From: Nemopilema nomurai
Lineage: Eukaryota > Cnidaria > Scyphozoa > Rhizostomeae > Rhizostomatidae
Direction of reading: 5' to 3'
Assembly: GCA_003864495.1 (NCBI GenBank)
Contig: ML133495.1
Span: forward strand, 423,294-487,293
Length of the DNA: 64,000 bases
The translations under genes and the position numbers were made by a program. The notes below the pieces were generated by a model that was not told the DNA's origin, made no database searches, and saw only the letters and a program-made list of their open reading frames with translations. Below, one piece after another: positions 20,821 to 35,800 of the stretch. Within the stretch, counting starts at the first letter, position 1; every line of letters starts with the position of its first letter.

Positions 20821-23800
20821 CTGGAAAAGAGTAATAGTGGTGTTGCAGCTATTAATGATGGCTCAATGTTTGTGACAGAGTTCAGTTGCATTTTGTGCTT
20901 TTAAATATTGTGGCAGATGTAAGCAAGCATCAAAATGTGTACATTATCTGCGTATTAGCATTAAAATACAAGAAACAGCAATTTACAAGGAAAATATTAG
21001 GGTTTCAATTGGTTCTATCAGCATTTGTGTCAGTTAATGCAGATATAAATAAAAAGATGCATGTCAAGAGCAGATACAAGGGAACAGATGGTAGAATCTT
21101 AGTGACAGTCACGCAAATAAAGTAATCGTCCTTTAGAATGCTAATAGGTTGTATCGAAGAGTGGACTACCCCTTTCCTGAAACAATGTTTGGTTTCAACT
21201 ATTTAATAACGTTTTCTGTATTTGCGGCCTTGAGGAATATACTGAATCTAATTTGAAGAGAAAAATGTTGATCAATGGTAGGAAAAGAAAAGAAACGTGA
21301 GCACATTGGACACAGGATTCACCTAAAAAGTATTATGGTACACACTTCAGGTGGCCTAAGGCGTCCCTGAAATGACGTATGGGCTATTACGTAATTACCT
21401 TGCACTGATCCTTGATGACATTGAGGAAGACCCCAGTGTCTCTTGCATGGCCATGCAGCAACACTTCATTGTCAGTGAGAACCTGGATCGTCTGGTCGTT
21501 CATAGTGTCTTCTGTATTTGCCCATGCAATTGAATTCTTACACGTGTAAGTGACATTCTGCCTTGCTCTGTTACTGAGCAGTCTCATCATCTTTAATTGG
21601 TAAATATCAGCCGCATATTGGAACTAAAAGAAAATCAACGGCTCTTTTTACAGGAAATTTAAACCGCGAAACAAAAGAATTTGACAAGGACCGACTGGAA
21701 ATACAATCTAGAGGGAAGTGTCGTCCTGTGCCACGTGTTTTGTGGCTAGTTCCCTCCCATGCCCCCGTTAACAGTACAGTTAAAGTACATAGTTCAAAGG
21801 TTAAAGTGCACTTTATTCAAATACTCCGTAGAAAACCAGCTTGGGTCATGGGTCACTGGCATGGCTATCAAGCGCTTTGACCTCTCGGCTAATGCACTAA
21901 ATGACATTGATGTAAAAAATGTCAGTGGTGTTGAATCTTACTTAACATAAAAGAATGATGCTCAGGGAAAATAAGAAAATGGGCTTGTTTAAGGTGCGGC
22001 GAGGACATATTTGTGGAAGAAGTTAATGGAAATATACACAGACGTATTGACCACTCTGTGAAGTTTTGAGCACCTTTTCGTTAGACATTTTAATTTTGGT
22101 CTTAACATTCGTTGGAGGTGGATTTTGTGAAAAAGATGTTTTGCTTCGAGTTGATTATATATAAACATAGGTGATCACTCTGCTTGTCTTGATGGTTTGG
22201 TCTGAAATACGCAGTGATTGTTTGAGGATTAAACATTGAAATGCGAGAGTGGCTCCGTGGTTAGAGGCGCTGGCATGACCAAACTTGGACACAGAGTGAG
22301 GAGAGTCACCAGCTCTCTGCAATCCCAGACATAAAGACAGAAGTGGTCTTATCGAGAGGAAGGACCAGGAAGCATAAAGGTTCTCAATGACCTAAAAACT
22401 ACCTACGGAAATTAGGTAGAAACAAATACAAATACAAATATTGAAATTATTTGTGAATATAGTAAGTTGAAAAAAACAACGTACACCCTCCGGAGTAAAG
22501 AATAGATCTTTCATCATCCAAATGTTGTGATCTTCACCATTCAACCACTTTTCTGTCTCGATCTACATGCAAGATGAGAACGTGTTTGGGCTGGCAAAGA
22601 CAAGATCAGTAAACACGAAAAGTAAAGCGGTACCCTAAAACAATTCAAACTCACAGGTCTTTGTGCCACACAAATACTGAAGAAACGTGACAGACAATAA
22701 TGAATAATACACAACAGACAAAAAAAACAAATTATGGCAATTCGTTATCAACAAAGATTCGATGTATGAATTTTCTTTTTTCTAATCAGCAGCTGAATAT
22801 CAAAAATTCCAATAAAAGGAAATAATAATGAGATGGGCTGCATCAGAGTTCTGCACTGGCACTTGGCATGAATTGTCATGTCAAGGTACACAAAAAAATA
22901 AAAAGGATTTTCCCCTTGAAATGATTCAATGATATCTACCCGTGGGTTTTTGGCATATATGCAGGTCTCCAAGGATGTCTTGTTACAAAACACTAAAACG
23001 GCATCTCTGGGAGAACCCTCGTTTGGATCAATCCAATAGTCGCCTTAAAATTAAAATAAAAGCAGTGCAATGCAAAATCACATATTTACAATCGGCTAGA
23101 AACAGCAACGTATATCAATCTATTCAGTAAACAAGTATGGAATAAATTGAGCAAAAAAATGACCAAGAGCTTGCCAAAATCATCAGTTGCACACAAGTGA
23201 AGAATGGAGATAATTCGTGATTTGGCACAACAATGTTTTGGTTACACAAAAAGAAAACACTCGGCTTTAAAGACTACACAACATCTGAGCAAAAGAACTT
23301 GAAGAGCATTATTTGCTTATTTTCAGGACCACAATCATATCCATATTCATATCCTGAAGAAAAGTAAGCAATTTTTGCTAGTCAAGAAACCAAAAATTCT
23401 GAGGAACATAGCGAACGGAATATTCAAAGCGGACATTTGGAAGTCAGGATGGTTGCGAAAGAACGTTCAAACTCTAGTTCGACCAAATACATATTATAAT
23501 ACGGCAAAAATGACAGACAGATAAGGAAAGGTTATCTACCTGAGCTTAATTCTGGCTCAGAAATGAAAAGATCTCTGCACGTTCTGGCCGGTTGCCTGAC
23601 TGTTCCGGGTTTTCTGCGAAGATCAATGAATCGACTGTAAACCTCGTGAAAGCTCTTCTCTGTCTCATCTTCCTACGAAAAAAGCCATCTTCCTTCAGGT
23701 TCATTCTACGACAAATCACCACAATACATAGCATTTTCTAGTCATGATGAATTTCTTTGCCATACATAATGGGAAGTATATTGCTAACATGTTTTAGAAG

Positions 23801-26800
23801 CAATAATAAAGATACTGAGGTGTACAGAGGATGTATTTCGCTTGGTCTTCTGTCTAGCCCATATGCTTAAAAATACGCACATAAAAACTTGTTTACAAAT
23901 AATTCATGATGGGAAAATATCAGATTCGTTTGGTCAGGTCTGCTTGAAAAATTACAGTTACTATCAATTAGATATAAGTAAATAAATGGAAAGGTCTTCT
24001 CATTCTAATTGTAAATGAAACACTTCTCGGTGGAAATCAGCTCCTGCATTTTGTTGAATAGGCAAAGAGCACTGCATAATATGCATAACTTGCGGAGTAT
24101 GGAAAATTTTCTTTGCCAAATTCAAAAGAATAAAGAATTACCACCCAGAGCATTGATTTATTTCTTATTGAAAACAAATAGTATCAAATATTGACAGACA
24201 CAGATAGATTTTATCATTACTACACACTTTTACTCCTAATTGTTTTTGGATAATGAAATGTTGTTATAAACCATTGAACGAGAGATAAAGCTCCTCTTAG
24301 CAGCATAAGGTATAACACTTTTGTCGGAGAATAAAAAGTGAGAATGGATAGTTTTTTAATTGGGTTTCATACCCTTCTTCGCTAAACGCTTCTTGAGAAT
24401 TAAACTGCACCCATCTTACCACAAATCGAAACCAAGTGATCATTTGGAAAAGATTTTAATCCGTTGCATAGTCAGGAAAGCAGTTATTTAATTTGGCGAC
24501 TGTTCTGTATGGTTATTAAAAGCCACACGCTATTTTTTATCATTATTTTTTAGGTTCGCGGCTACCCATTTGAATTTATCGATTATATTTCTCTAAGGAG
24601 TTATGTGGATATCTCTAGCAGCTCTACGATAGCATCTCGGAAGAAGAATAACCTCAAAAGATAGTAATTAGCTACTGATGCGGAAGAGCCCAAAACAAGA
24701 TTGGTTAGGATAGTAGTGGCCTTTTAGAGAATCAGATGATGCCATGCTCTTAAAGAATCAGATCGTACCATGCCGTGTTTCACAGTAGAATGGTACCAAA
24801 GCAGAAACTTATATTTGGGTGCTGTTGAATCGAAGTATCAAATTACGTAAGGTAGATTGCATTACCCGTTTTATAAGGTCTTCAATGTCCGACTCCTACA
24901 AAAAAAATTTTGTTTTAAAATTGAATTCCTACTAAGTAACAGCTAATGCCAAAATCAATATAACTGGTATCTAAAAAATCACGTTGCAAGATGCTATGAA
25001 ATAATCGAACTTACGCTGGTCATGTTCAGTTTGCTGCGGTAAAATTGGTGTCGCATTTGTGCTTGCCCGTGAGATTTCTTGACGTCTTGTTGAACCGGAT
25101 ACCGTTGCTATGAAAAGAGGCAGAGCAAAGTGTTAGAAGATATGCACAATCTAATAGATTATTAAATGAGCAAAGTCAGCGTTAACCCTAGGATTATAAT
25201 AAAAGTTTGTGAAAAGGTGTCAAGTGCAGAGTGCAGGATTCATTTAAAGTTTGGCAAATATAATGCCCTTTAAGGTTTACGAACAATTGGTCATGCTGCT
25301 ATTTTCATGACCTAAAAGTTGCATAAAGCTTTAGGATGACTTCCTTGTGGCTTTCGGTTTCAAAAGTCATAAACTCCCATGGCCAAGATTGATCCTTGAG
25401 CCCTGGCCTCCGATTGAAAAGGGCAAAGAAGAGATTCTGACAATGGTGTCTAATAAACGGAAAGGGTTGGCTGGAACATTAGAAAAACGTTATTGAGGGG
25501 GCTTTGAAAGTTAAGGAAGTGGTTTCAAACTTAAATTATACTGCTTAGAAACCTCTATGCTGCATAAGAATGCAAAAACCAACAGAAAGCATTAATGAAA
25601 CTTGTAATAGTTTTTTTTAGGTTTGGACAACAAGGAGCTTCGTTCAAACTACCTTTATCTAGAACTGAGAAACCTAATTAAAACGGGGTTCTTTTTAAGA
25701 AGTTTTGAAAAACATTAAGTGGTGGAGAGGGTGGTAGCATTTATTGGACACCTTAAGTAGAAAAATATTTTCTTTACTTCTTTATCTCCTTAAAGCTGCC
25801 CTTACGCAAAGGTTTTTTGTCACTTCTGTCCACAAAACCATAGATCTGATTGTCTCGAAAACTAACACATAAAGCCGGATAGATTTCTTCTTTTAAGCAT
25901 GTGGTTTCTGATAGTGGCGTCTAAAATTTGCTGAATTGAATCTGGACAAAAAAACCTGCCATTTTTCAGACTTTCCTCGTTCTCTGTTAATAAATTGCTT
26001 TCGCAAAGACTATCTATTTGACAAGATAATATGGAATTGCTTATCTCACATAATTTTGATGCCTTTGTGCACAGACCTTCTGGGCTCAGGGCTGATAAAC
26101 GTCTCACGACGAAAACCAGAAATAGGATTATTCGCAGTCATCAACTCGACTGGAAATACATTTCACACGACGCTCTGGTTTGTCACCAGTAACTTCAAGC
26201 TGATAGGTAATTACCGTGTTCTGACAAAATCAAATCATCCCCTAGTAACAAAGACGACATACCACGGGGTGATATCCTCCATAATACGGATATGGCTACA
26301 AAACAGAACATTTGATTGAAGTTGAAATGTTTCAATCATCTAATTAGTTAGCTGCCTTTCGCAATTCACACACTGTTTCATTATCAGAGCCGAGATCAAC
26401 TGAAGAATATCTATTCTTGAACAGGGCAAACGATATACTGTTTAATGGCACATCTATTCATAACCCTAATTATGAAAGAAATTCTCGTTCTGTTGTTATC
26501 CTTGTGTCTAATATAAATGGTACTTAGTGAAGGATTGATTCAATGAGTTTTAATCAATAGAAAGCTTTCTAGTTAAAATTTTCTTGCACTAATCATTTTC
26601 TTTTTTGCGAAAACATTTTCATTTTCACTGCAGACGGTCACTGGTAGGCTATGAGCATTATGGAAAAAGGCTTAAAGGTTTAGACTTAAAGGTTTAGGTT
26701 TAGGCAACAAGTTGTTTTAAATGGACGGATCCTAGGAACAGCCGGATCCTAGGAACAGCCGGATCCTTGGAACAGCCGGTTCCTAGGAACAGCCGGATCC

Positions 26801-29800
26801 TAGGAACAGCCGGGTCCTAGGAACAGCCGGATCCTAGGAACAGCCGGATCCTTGGAACAGCCGGATCCTAGGAACAGCCGGATCATTGAAAAAAAACAGG
26901 AGCAGGTACATTGGAGAAGCCAGATAACCGAAAGCTTCTATTTAGTTATCTGTAAATTCGTCTAATAGAATCTCTGCGTTGAAGGTTGTATTTTTTTGGT
27001 GGTAATTATTGAGAATAACTAAACTGAGGTTAAGAAACTTTAAATGTTTCTTAGCTTTATTTGTTGAAAATAATCTTCTGTAGTGCAATGTGCATAAGGT
27101 TCGAGAAAAAAACTACGAATAAAACTATTTCCAAAATAAAAAGGGCATGCTATCTTTTAATTGAAAGGGTACTTTTACAAAAAGCATTCAAACTTACTTT
27201 TCATGCCTGAATAAATGTAAATATTCCAAAACGGAATACATTTAAGAACTCACTTGATAACCCCCAGCTTTCTTCGATCCTCCGCTTGGCTAAAATGATC
27301 GATTCAGATTGAAAAACTAATTTGAAGATGAAACTCAGAATTTTGAGTTGCATCTTCTATGTTTTAAAAGCTTATCACGTTTAGCTGCATACTTTTCATT
27401 ATTTTCATTAACATTTATCATAATTTCAAGTGCAGAAGTCGTTAGAGACATGGGTGAACATGGAAAACAAATTGTTCTTACCCACATTCCAAAGTTGTAC
27501 ATGTTATAATACCCGCTCTGTAATAACAAAACAAAGGACACTGCGAAAATCATTTACTCAAAGAAAAAATACGGATAGAACCCTAGTTGGGCAAAATAAT
27601 CCAGTAATTTTGCTTCATTATGATATAAATAATGTTTTTGTGGGAGTACAGTGTCAGAAGAGTGAACCAAAAATATGGAACCCAATTTAAATTCCCCTTT
27701 AAAGCAAGATTACAATCACATTTACTTAGCGTTCATCGACCCTAATAAGTTCCACGCTGCAAAAGCGGCACACGACTTCGTAAATGGTGATTTTTGGTCA
27801 AATTCTGAATATTTATCATTAACATGATAAACGAATTGTTGTATTTTATGGCACTCCTTAAATCGGGAGGTATCTCTATTGTGAAAAGAGTTTTGTAGAA
27901 TTTGTTATACTTTAAGAGACATACCGGTAGGCCAGGAGGGCCAGGTGGTCCTGGTGGTCCAGGGGGGCCCTGTACGAGAAAAGGGGGAGTGATAATAGAT
28001 GAACAGCACTTTAAAGATGAAGAGAGTAAGGGTTTACATAAACATCTTACAGTTTTCATCAACGCCTTTTCACATGACCAAAACAGTAAACAAAATAAGT
28101 AAAGAATAACTTATTAATTGGCTAAACTAAAACGATTGACATTCTAGCGAATAACATTCGATAACTTTCCTAACTTGAAAGCTCCACAGCCTGAATTTCA
28201 CTTCATTTCAAAACTTGAACTCTAAAAACGTTTCTTGGCTGTGTGGTGCCATGCAAAATATGCTTTGATAGAAACTGAATTCTCCCATTCTAACAATCAA
28301 TCTTAAGTATCAGCAAAAGCGCTCTTGCAACAATTATAAATAACTTTGTGAAAGCCAAAAAGGTGGGAAGTTTCCACGAGTATACCAGGGTCTCCGGCGA
28401 AGGGGGGCCGGGGGGGGGGGGGGGGCCATGGCCCCCGCACTTTTTTGTAAAACAATAGAGCTTTTCTGAATATCTTTTGTTATGATTGATAAAATCTTCC
28501 TTGGGCCCCTCCACTTTCCAACCTGCGTCGGAGCCCTTGTATACCTGCACCTAATAGCAGCGCTTTGGCATAAATGGCATCAAAACAAGTATACGGGATA
28601 AAAATACTTACATTTCTTCCTCCATCTCCCTGTTAAAACAACAGCATAGTATAAAACAACAGCGAAAAACAATATTAGTGAGTTAATATACAGTTTGACA
28701 ACGGTACATTAAGACAGAAAGCTGCAATTTACCAAATTGAATTAAGATCCATTTGCCTTTTCAATTTTAGACTTAAAATTATTTTGGAAAACCAACCACA
28801 AAAAATGCAGAAAATTCACAAATAAAGAGTAAAAACTAAAATTAGTAGAAAATTGCAATTTAGAGCTCTGCTTGGATACGATTTCAGGGTAGGAAGAAAT
28901 AGCCAAATGACCAATAGTAATTCACACCGTTTTTTTAAAGCATAAAGGTTTAATTCAAACACATGAACTCAATCAGAAGCAAATATTAACAATTTAACGT
29001 TTTACAGTGGTGCTAGTGCACCGAAAACTTCTGGGAATATTACAGACATTTCTTCTTCTTTGATAAGTATACTTGAAAGGTTAAATCGTACGGTAGAATG
29101 GAAAATGACCAAAAAAGTAACTTTATTAAAAAGATATAATTACCGAGAGTCCACGTTTACCCTGGAGGTTAGAAAATATTTAAACAAGATGAGTAGAAAA
29201 GAATTAAAATCACATATTATTATAAGGGATGCCTGAGAATCAATATTGTATCAGAGTACATTGGAAAGGACTTGAAATGAGTAAGTAAACTAAACATGTG
29301 GATATTTTAACATCCGAATTCAGTTATTTGCTTCAAGCTAACAACTAGACATTGAATTCTAGCAAGCCTTTGTTCCCAAAAATACTGTCTGATTATAATG
29401 TTGTGCAAAAAAGCATTCAAAGGTGATAAATAAATTGCCCCTAACCAAGCTCGTAATAGATCCTTGCCAATTTGATTAATACCATCTCAAAGCAAAATTT
29501 CAACAGACTAAAATAGAGTTACTGCAACTATGAGCCAGGGCACAATGCTATATATTGAGAAGAAGCACATATTGAGATTTCAAAAGGGGATACGGATGCT
29601 AAGGCACGTACCGGACTGCCATCACGGCCGGTTCTTCCTAGCGGACCCTGAAAGAAGTCTGGAATTAATTTGGACCAAGACAGTAAGGTGATGTCATCAG
29701 AGCATTGGGAAAGAACAGAACGGATCAGTGTAAAGTGGATGCAGTTTTCATCACATCGCAGTTCAGGCACTGACATTTTATTTTTTGTTTCTCTGAAATA

Positions 29801-32800
29801 TTACTTGGGATTGGATACAGTTATAAGGCACCGATCAAAACAAAGATAAAACGCTTGCTAGAAAGCCAAGGTTGAGACGAAACTCGCATTATCATCTTCT
29901 TGGCTGAATAATTAAAGGAAATTTCAGGTAAAATCTTTCTAATCGATAGGCAGAAGTATGTGGGCATCTTGATGCACTTACGATTCTGCCATGTTCACCT
30001 TCTGGACCAGTTTTACCACGTCGGCCTCTAGATCCCTAAAAAGCAAAACAATAAATAATTCAAAAAACTCCACTGACATTTTGCGAAAAAGTTATTCAGT
30101 TCTAACTTAAATTCTCAGTTTTTGGTCATAACACTCACTTAGACTTCTTAAAGAATTCCAACATGATACAAAATCATCTACATAGGTGGTACACCTATTT
30201 GGAGGTAAAAAGACTTCTTTGCACCAGGTTGTCTAAGCTCTGTCTTAAGCGGGAGGAAGCAATAGCTTACCGGCCTTCCTGGATCTCCCTCAATACCCAT
30301 CCGACCTTTATTGCCCTTGTCGCCCTGAAAATCAGTTTCAAAAGAAACGGTATTTTATGAGAAATTCAAATTACGAAATGAAATTAGCAGAAAGTATGCA
30401 AAAAGCAGAAGAATTATGATTACCGATGCTGCTGAGCCGCTTCTCACCAAACTGTTCGAGCCCATTGCCAGTATATTCAATACAGAGGAATGGCATTGAT
30501 ATACTCGTAAACGACTAAAGCATCTAAATATATAACCTTAAAAGTGGAAAATAACAGAAATTCTTACAAAGTCTCCTGCACTCCCCGGTATTCCATCAGC
30601 ACCTCGAGCACCTTTTTCTCCCTAAAAAGATAATGTCACACTGACGGCTGCAAACCATGCAATATTTCAAGCAAAGTAAGCACATTTTTCTCACACACAA
30701 CAATGCGTAACTCAGTGGGTTGAAAAAACCATACCTTTATTCCTTTTGTTCCATTGTATCCTGGTTCCCCTTTTACACCTGGAATGCCCTGTCGAGAGAG
30801 ACATGACTAAGTCTGAGAGAGTCTCCAATCTTTTAGCTAATACACTTGCAATGAATAAAAAATTAATGTACCCGTGCAAAATAATCAATTTATAGCTTTT
30901 ATAGAAGTTTATACCTCAAGTAATTCAGATGCTATAGTCAAGGCAAAATAATACCTCACAAGTCTTTGTGTGTTTGTTGAAAATTTGTTGCTTGCAGACA
31001 TACATATTGGGGTCACGATCCTTTATTAAACCTCTTTTCCATTGACAGATGCTAACAAGAGGCAGCAATGGGTAGGATGTGGTGAGAGATAAGCGCAAGT
31101 ATTTCTATGACGTTCATAGACCTGCATAGTTTTTGTTTACTTACCGGGGATCCAGGCAGGCCACGTAAACCAGGCATTCCAAATTCTCCTGGCCAACCCT
31201 GGCAAAGAATCACATGCATCATGTTATCATTGGCTGTTAAACAATATCTGTCAATAATGGTTCTATTGTTCTCGTATGAACAAATTCTATAAAAAGACCC
31301 GTATGTTGTTTATGTAGAATTATCCAAGTGCATTAACGGGTGAAAGAAACGACGAGGACCGAAAAGTAATAAGGTAAACATTGCCAAATATACTTTTATA
31401 TGCGGCAATGAAAAGGCCCAGGCGAATCAATACTTTCACCACTTGTTTGCTACATCGATGAGATGACGAATCTTACTCACAGCTGCTCCCTTGCGACCTT
31501 GTTCGCCTTTTTGCCCATCGGCACCCCGTGCTCCTTCCATTCCTGGAATACCATAACTCCCCATTGGTCCCCTGCTCCCATGAGCTCCCTTTAAAGCAAA
31601 AAGTGTTAATACTTATCAGGGAAACATCCGACAAGCCACACAACCTTTGTACCAAATATCAATATGGCTAATACTTTCGAAACATTCTGCCTTGGCGCAC
31701 AGATTTACGTCATACAGAATCCGAAAAGCTAGATTAAGTGGACATCCAGTCTGATCATGGCACTCTCAAAATCCAGAAGCATTCTGAATAATTATAATGC
31801 TTTTGACTAAACTCCTATCGAAAAAGAATCTCGTCATAACAATCTAAAAAACTGAGTGGTGTCTCATTGTCCCTCTTTCGTAATTTTGTACCTTTGGTCC
31901 ATCCTGTCCATTTGTTCCGTTTCTACCTTCCATCCCTGGCCTACCCTATAAAAGAGAAGCAATGGTAATGAGAATTTAACAACGACCCTGAAACGAGCAG
32001 ATCTCAAAATGGCAAAACAAAAACAGAAAGAGGAATGAAACGCATTGTGAAAGGTACGGATGGGCCGAGTGCCTTCGAGCGCTCTTTTCCAGTAACTAGC
32101 CTTAAGACGAAAAAATTAGAACACATAATTGTAAACAAGTAAAAAGCGCCCCCAGCCTTCCTCGTCCTACAACAATCTCAATACGATGTAGCGCGCAGTA
32201 ATTGACTATTTGCACATACTGGTCGCCCTGGGTCGCCTCTCATTCCAGGGAAACCTCTAGCACCGGGAATTCCTGGATCTCCCGATGAGCCATTCCGACC
32301 AGACTCTCCATGTCTTCCAGGGTAGCCCTTAAAAGAAAACATCTGAGTTTTAAGAAAACCCTTAGACGTGGAAAAATCTAGTTTACAAGAAAACTAATTT
32401 TTAGACATGGCAATTCATGACTATTAACAGTTCGCAAACGTTAATGAAAATTGCAAGCATGAACTAACAACATTCCAACGACAATTTTTGAGAGACACGT
32501 ATCTGGAGATCGTTTGATGAAAGAGCCACTTGTATATTACACAAGTGGCAATGGTGGAATGGAATTTTGGAAAAAACCCGGCTCTGTCACTGGGCATTTC
32601 GTCCCATGCATGGGACATTGCTTTGAACGTAAGGCATAGTGAATACCTTAAGTCCTGGTTTACCGTACGGTCCTTTACTTCCATGTCTTCCAATTCTGCC
32701 CTACGACAATAAAAATCAAAGAGTGAACTGCATTAACTATTTCAAAGAAAAAATTTTCATGAAAATTGCCGGCATAGAAGCGAAAATATCATAAAAAGAT

Positions 32801-35800
32801 ATAAAGTTTATATCTAGAAATTAAGGCCCTATTGAAAACTTATTTTAATCTAATAACTTCTTTATTTCATCATTAGTTATCTTGATTGATAACTGACCAT
32901 TTCCTCTGTTTCCTGGTTTTAGTTTCTTGAATTGAAAATAACTAGTCCCGTTATTAATAACTATTTGTTACAACTGCCAATGTGTTCATTACTCTTTGTA
33001 ATGTGTCCTTATTTGGGACTTGCTGATAATCCACTAAAACGCATTTGATTATCAAATTGACGATTAATGGGTTTTATAAAAGTGGGACTTTCAAGTGCTA
33101 TAATAGTGCCAAAATAATGAAAATGCTTAGAGACAGGTACAAATAACCACGTACCGGCTTTCCTCGGAAACCCTGTTGTCCAACGAAACCTTTTGGTCCA
33201 TCAGCACCCTATTAAAGCGTTGACATAAATGAAATAAATGGACGAATTTTTCATTAAAGAAAATTATGGCATGGAACAATAAAAGAAATGAAATGGTAAA
33301 AGAAGACAAAGAAATATAAAATATGGCAATTAATTCAAAAAGAGCAAAAGTAGACCAAAAAAAAGTGAATTTCTTTAAGACACAAGAGTATTACAATCAG
33401 TGACAAAGGGTGAATCTCTTTATGGGGTATTCTCTTTCGCCAAAAAGAGTGTACTTTGGCATTGCTTAGAAGAGAGCAGGTGAAACTAGGAGGGGTGGAA
33501 AGACTTAAATGGCTTTTGCAGTATTCATAGCGAATCTGTTGAATCCAGGTTGCCAAACTGTAGGTTTAACATAAAGGCACCTGTAACGTTTGCTAGGTTT
33601 TTGGCCCGAATAAGCACAGATATAAACTATTTCTTAGTGTTACCTGAAATCACCAGCAAACACTTGCAAGATAAACAGGAGCTAACTAGTAGGACACTAC
33701 GTGCGTCACTGAATACCTTGCGACCATGACGCTACGCCACTGATTACAATCTATATTGATCACATACATGAGACAGAAAGTTCTTGATAAATAGAAGGAC
33801 GTTCTCAGCAGTGGACGTTCATAGCTAGTCCATCAAGGAACGGTGAACCAAACTGTGGTTGTGTACTCTGGGCAAATTCAGTTACATAGAAAGTTCCAAT
33901 GCAAAAGCAGAGAGGTTAATTAAAACCCAATGCAAAAGCAGAGAGGTTAATTAAAACCCAATGCAAAAGCAGTGAGGTTAATGTAAACCCAATGTGCTGA
34001 TCATCAAATCCTGTGACTAATAAAATGGCACGAAAGAAAAAAGAAAGAAAAAAGAAAGAAAAAAGAAAGAAAGAATGATGGTTGCTAGTACCTTCTTGCC
34101 ATCTGCGCCGGCTTTGCCAGGAGCTCCATTCTTTCCATCCATTCCCTGAGGAGGAAAACGAGGAAAAGTTACTCAAGAGATTTAAAACAAAAGCAGGAAC
34201 CAGCTCATGGACTGCACAAGACTAAATAACAAGTGACAGAAGAAAAAACTAAAATCAATATAGAGAAAGCATCTTATGAAATTTGCAATTGTAAACCAAT
34301 AAGTGGGTGTCAGTTCCAAAAAACAAGTAGTAAAACCTTTAACGATGAATCCTTTTCTACATTAATCCCGAAATTTAATTTACTTCTATTAAGAAGAATT
34401 TCAAAAGTTTTGCGTGATTCTACATAGCGGCGATGATATAATACTTGTAGATAAAAATATTGATAAATGTTGATAAAATATTGGAAGATAAAAACGTATG
34501 CATACAGGGTCTCCAGGCTTCCCAGGTTGCCCACGATCTCCGTAATCACCATGTTCGCCCTGCAAACAACAAACTCCACTTCAGAGTGGTCATTGGCTAT
34601 CAAAATATGGCGCAAGGAACCCAATTCTGTGGTGTACAAGGCTATAGGATGCTGTTCTCTTCATAGGACCTACGAAGACCTGAAAAACAATGCAATTCCA
34701 TAGCTATGTAAAGAAGAACATCACTCACGGGCATGCCAGGAAGACCGTATTCGCCAGGCTTGCCAGGTGGTCCCGCTTTGCCCTACAATGCAAAAACGCG
34801 TGAACAAGGACATTTCTAACAGTGCCACTGAATTTGTCGCATACCGGACATTCATCAACAGAAACAAAGCTTGCCACGACCTGGCGGAGAGATTCAAGGT
34901 GACAGTTATGATAGAAGTTTGTCCCTACTTGCAATAAACGAGCTAAACATTCTTATAAATTGAAAGGACGCATTTGAATGATGCACTTGGATGGTACATC
35001 TAGGGCAGAAAGGTCTAGATCACTATCATCACTAAAAAGTTGTATGTTCTCACCGGCTGTCCACGATGACCAGTTGGTCCTCTTCTGCCTTTTAGTCCAG
35101 GCGTTCCCTTTGAAAAAGCGAACCGATGGATAAAAGATCAAAGAACGCTCTGTAAGCTTGATCAAACATTAGATCTGCAAAGGAGATTTGCGGCTTCCTA
35201 CTCTTAAACATTATTAGTTCATCAGGTTTTGTAAAACACTTAAGATTAGATACGGAATAACCGAAAGGAAAACATTTACTTCTGAAGAGGAACTTGTTAC
35301 TAGAACCATTGACTGAACATGCATTAACTGACTCGATTTTCTTTAGGGACGATGCTTTAGGAAGCCTTCTAGCAATTTTGGTTGCATAAATATTTGGGTA
35401 GAAAACACTATTTCAAGTATTTCACACTGCCTGCATCAAATAGCTAAATGATTTCGGTTGATGAAATCGAGATTATAATAGAGACCCATGTCTACAGACT
35501 TGGGTTATCTGTCACATTTTTCATTTTGTTTGATTACTGCTATTTCAATGAAAAAAATTCAAATAGAATATGATCCTTCAAGCCAATGCAGGATAAGTTG
35601 TTTTGAAAAGTCAATTGGCTTTCACCTTGACAGTTTGCGAGCAATTTATACAGTAAAAACTCTGCTTACAATTTATTACCTTTGTACTCATCATAGATGC
35701 TAACATATAATATTAGTAAAATATTTGTTGCACGCTGAGTGTGGAATGAACTGGCAAGTAAAATGGATAAAATGATGAAAATTAAAGAGGATCGAAAAGC

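Noticed and set aside
25862..26319. Overlapping 81- and 127-codon ORFs on opposite strands
   Set aside because: They lie inside a collagen intron, match no family I can name and lack splice context.
28381..28440. Proline-rich, collagen-like translation ([12 protein letters not shown]) on the - strand
   Set aside because: It comes from a G16 run and has no acceptor in phase. Adding it would spoil the 338-triplet helix.
30430..30470. Possible collagen exon before GTAATC on the - strand
   Set aside because: The best frame reads SGSAAS with no Gly-X-Y periodicity and no good acceptor; the helix length is complete without it.
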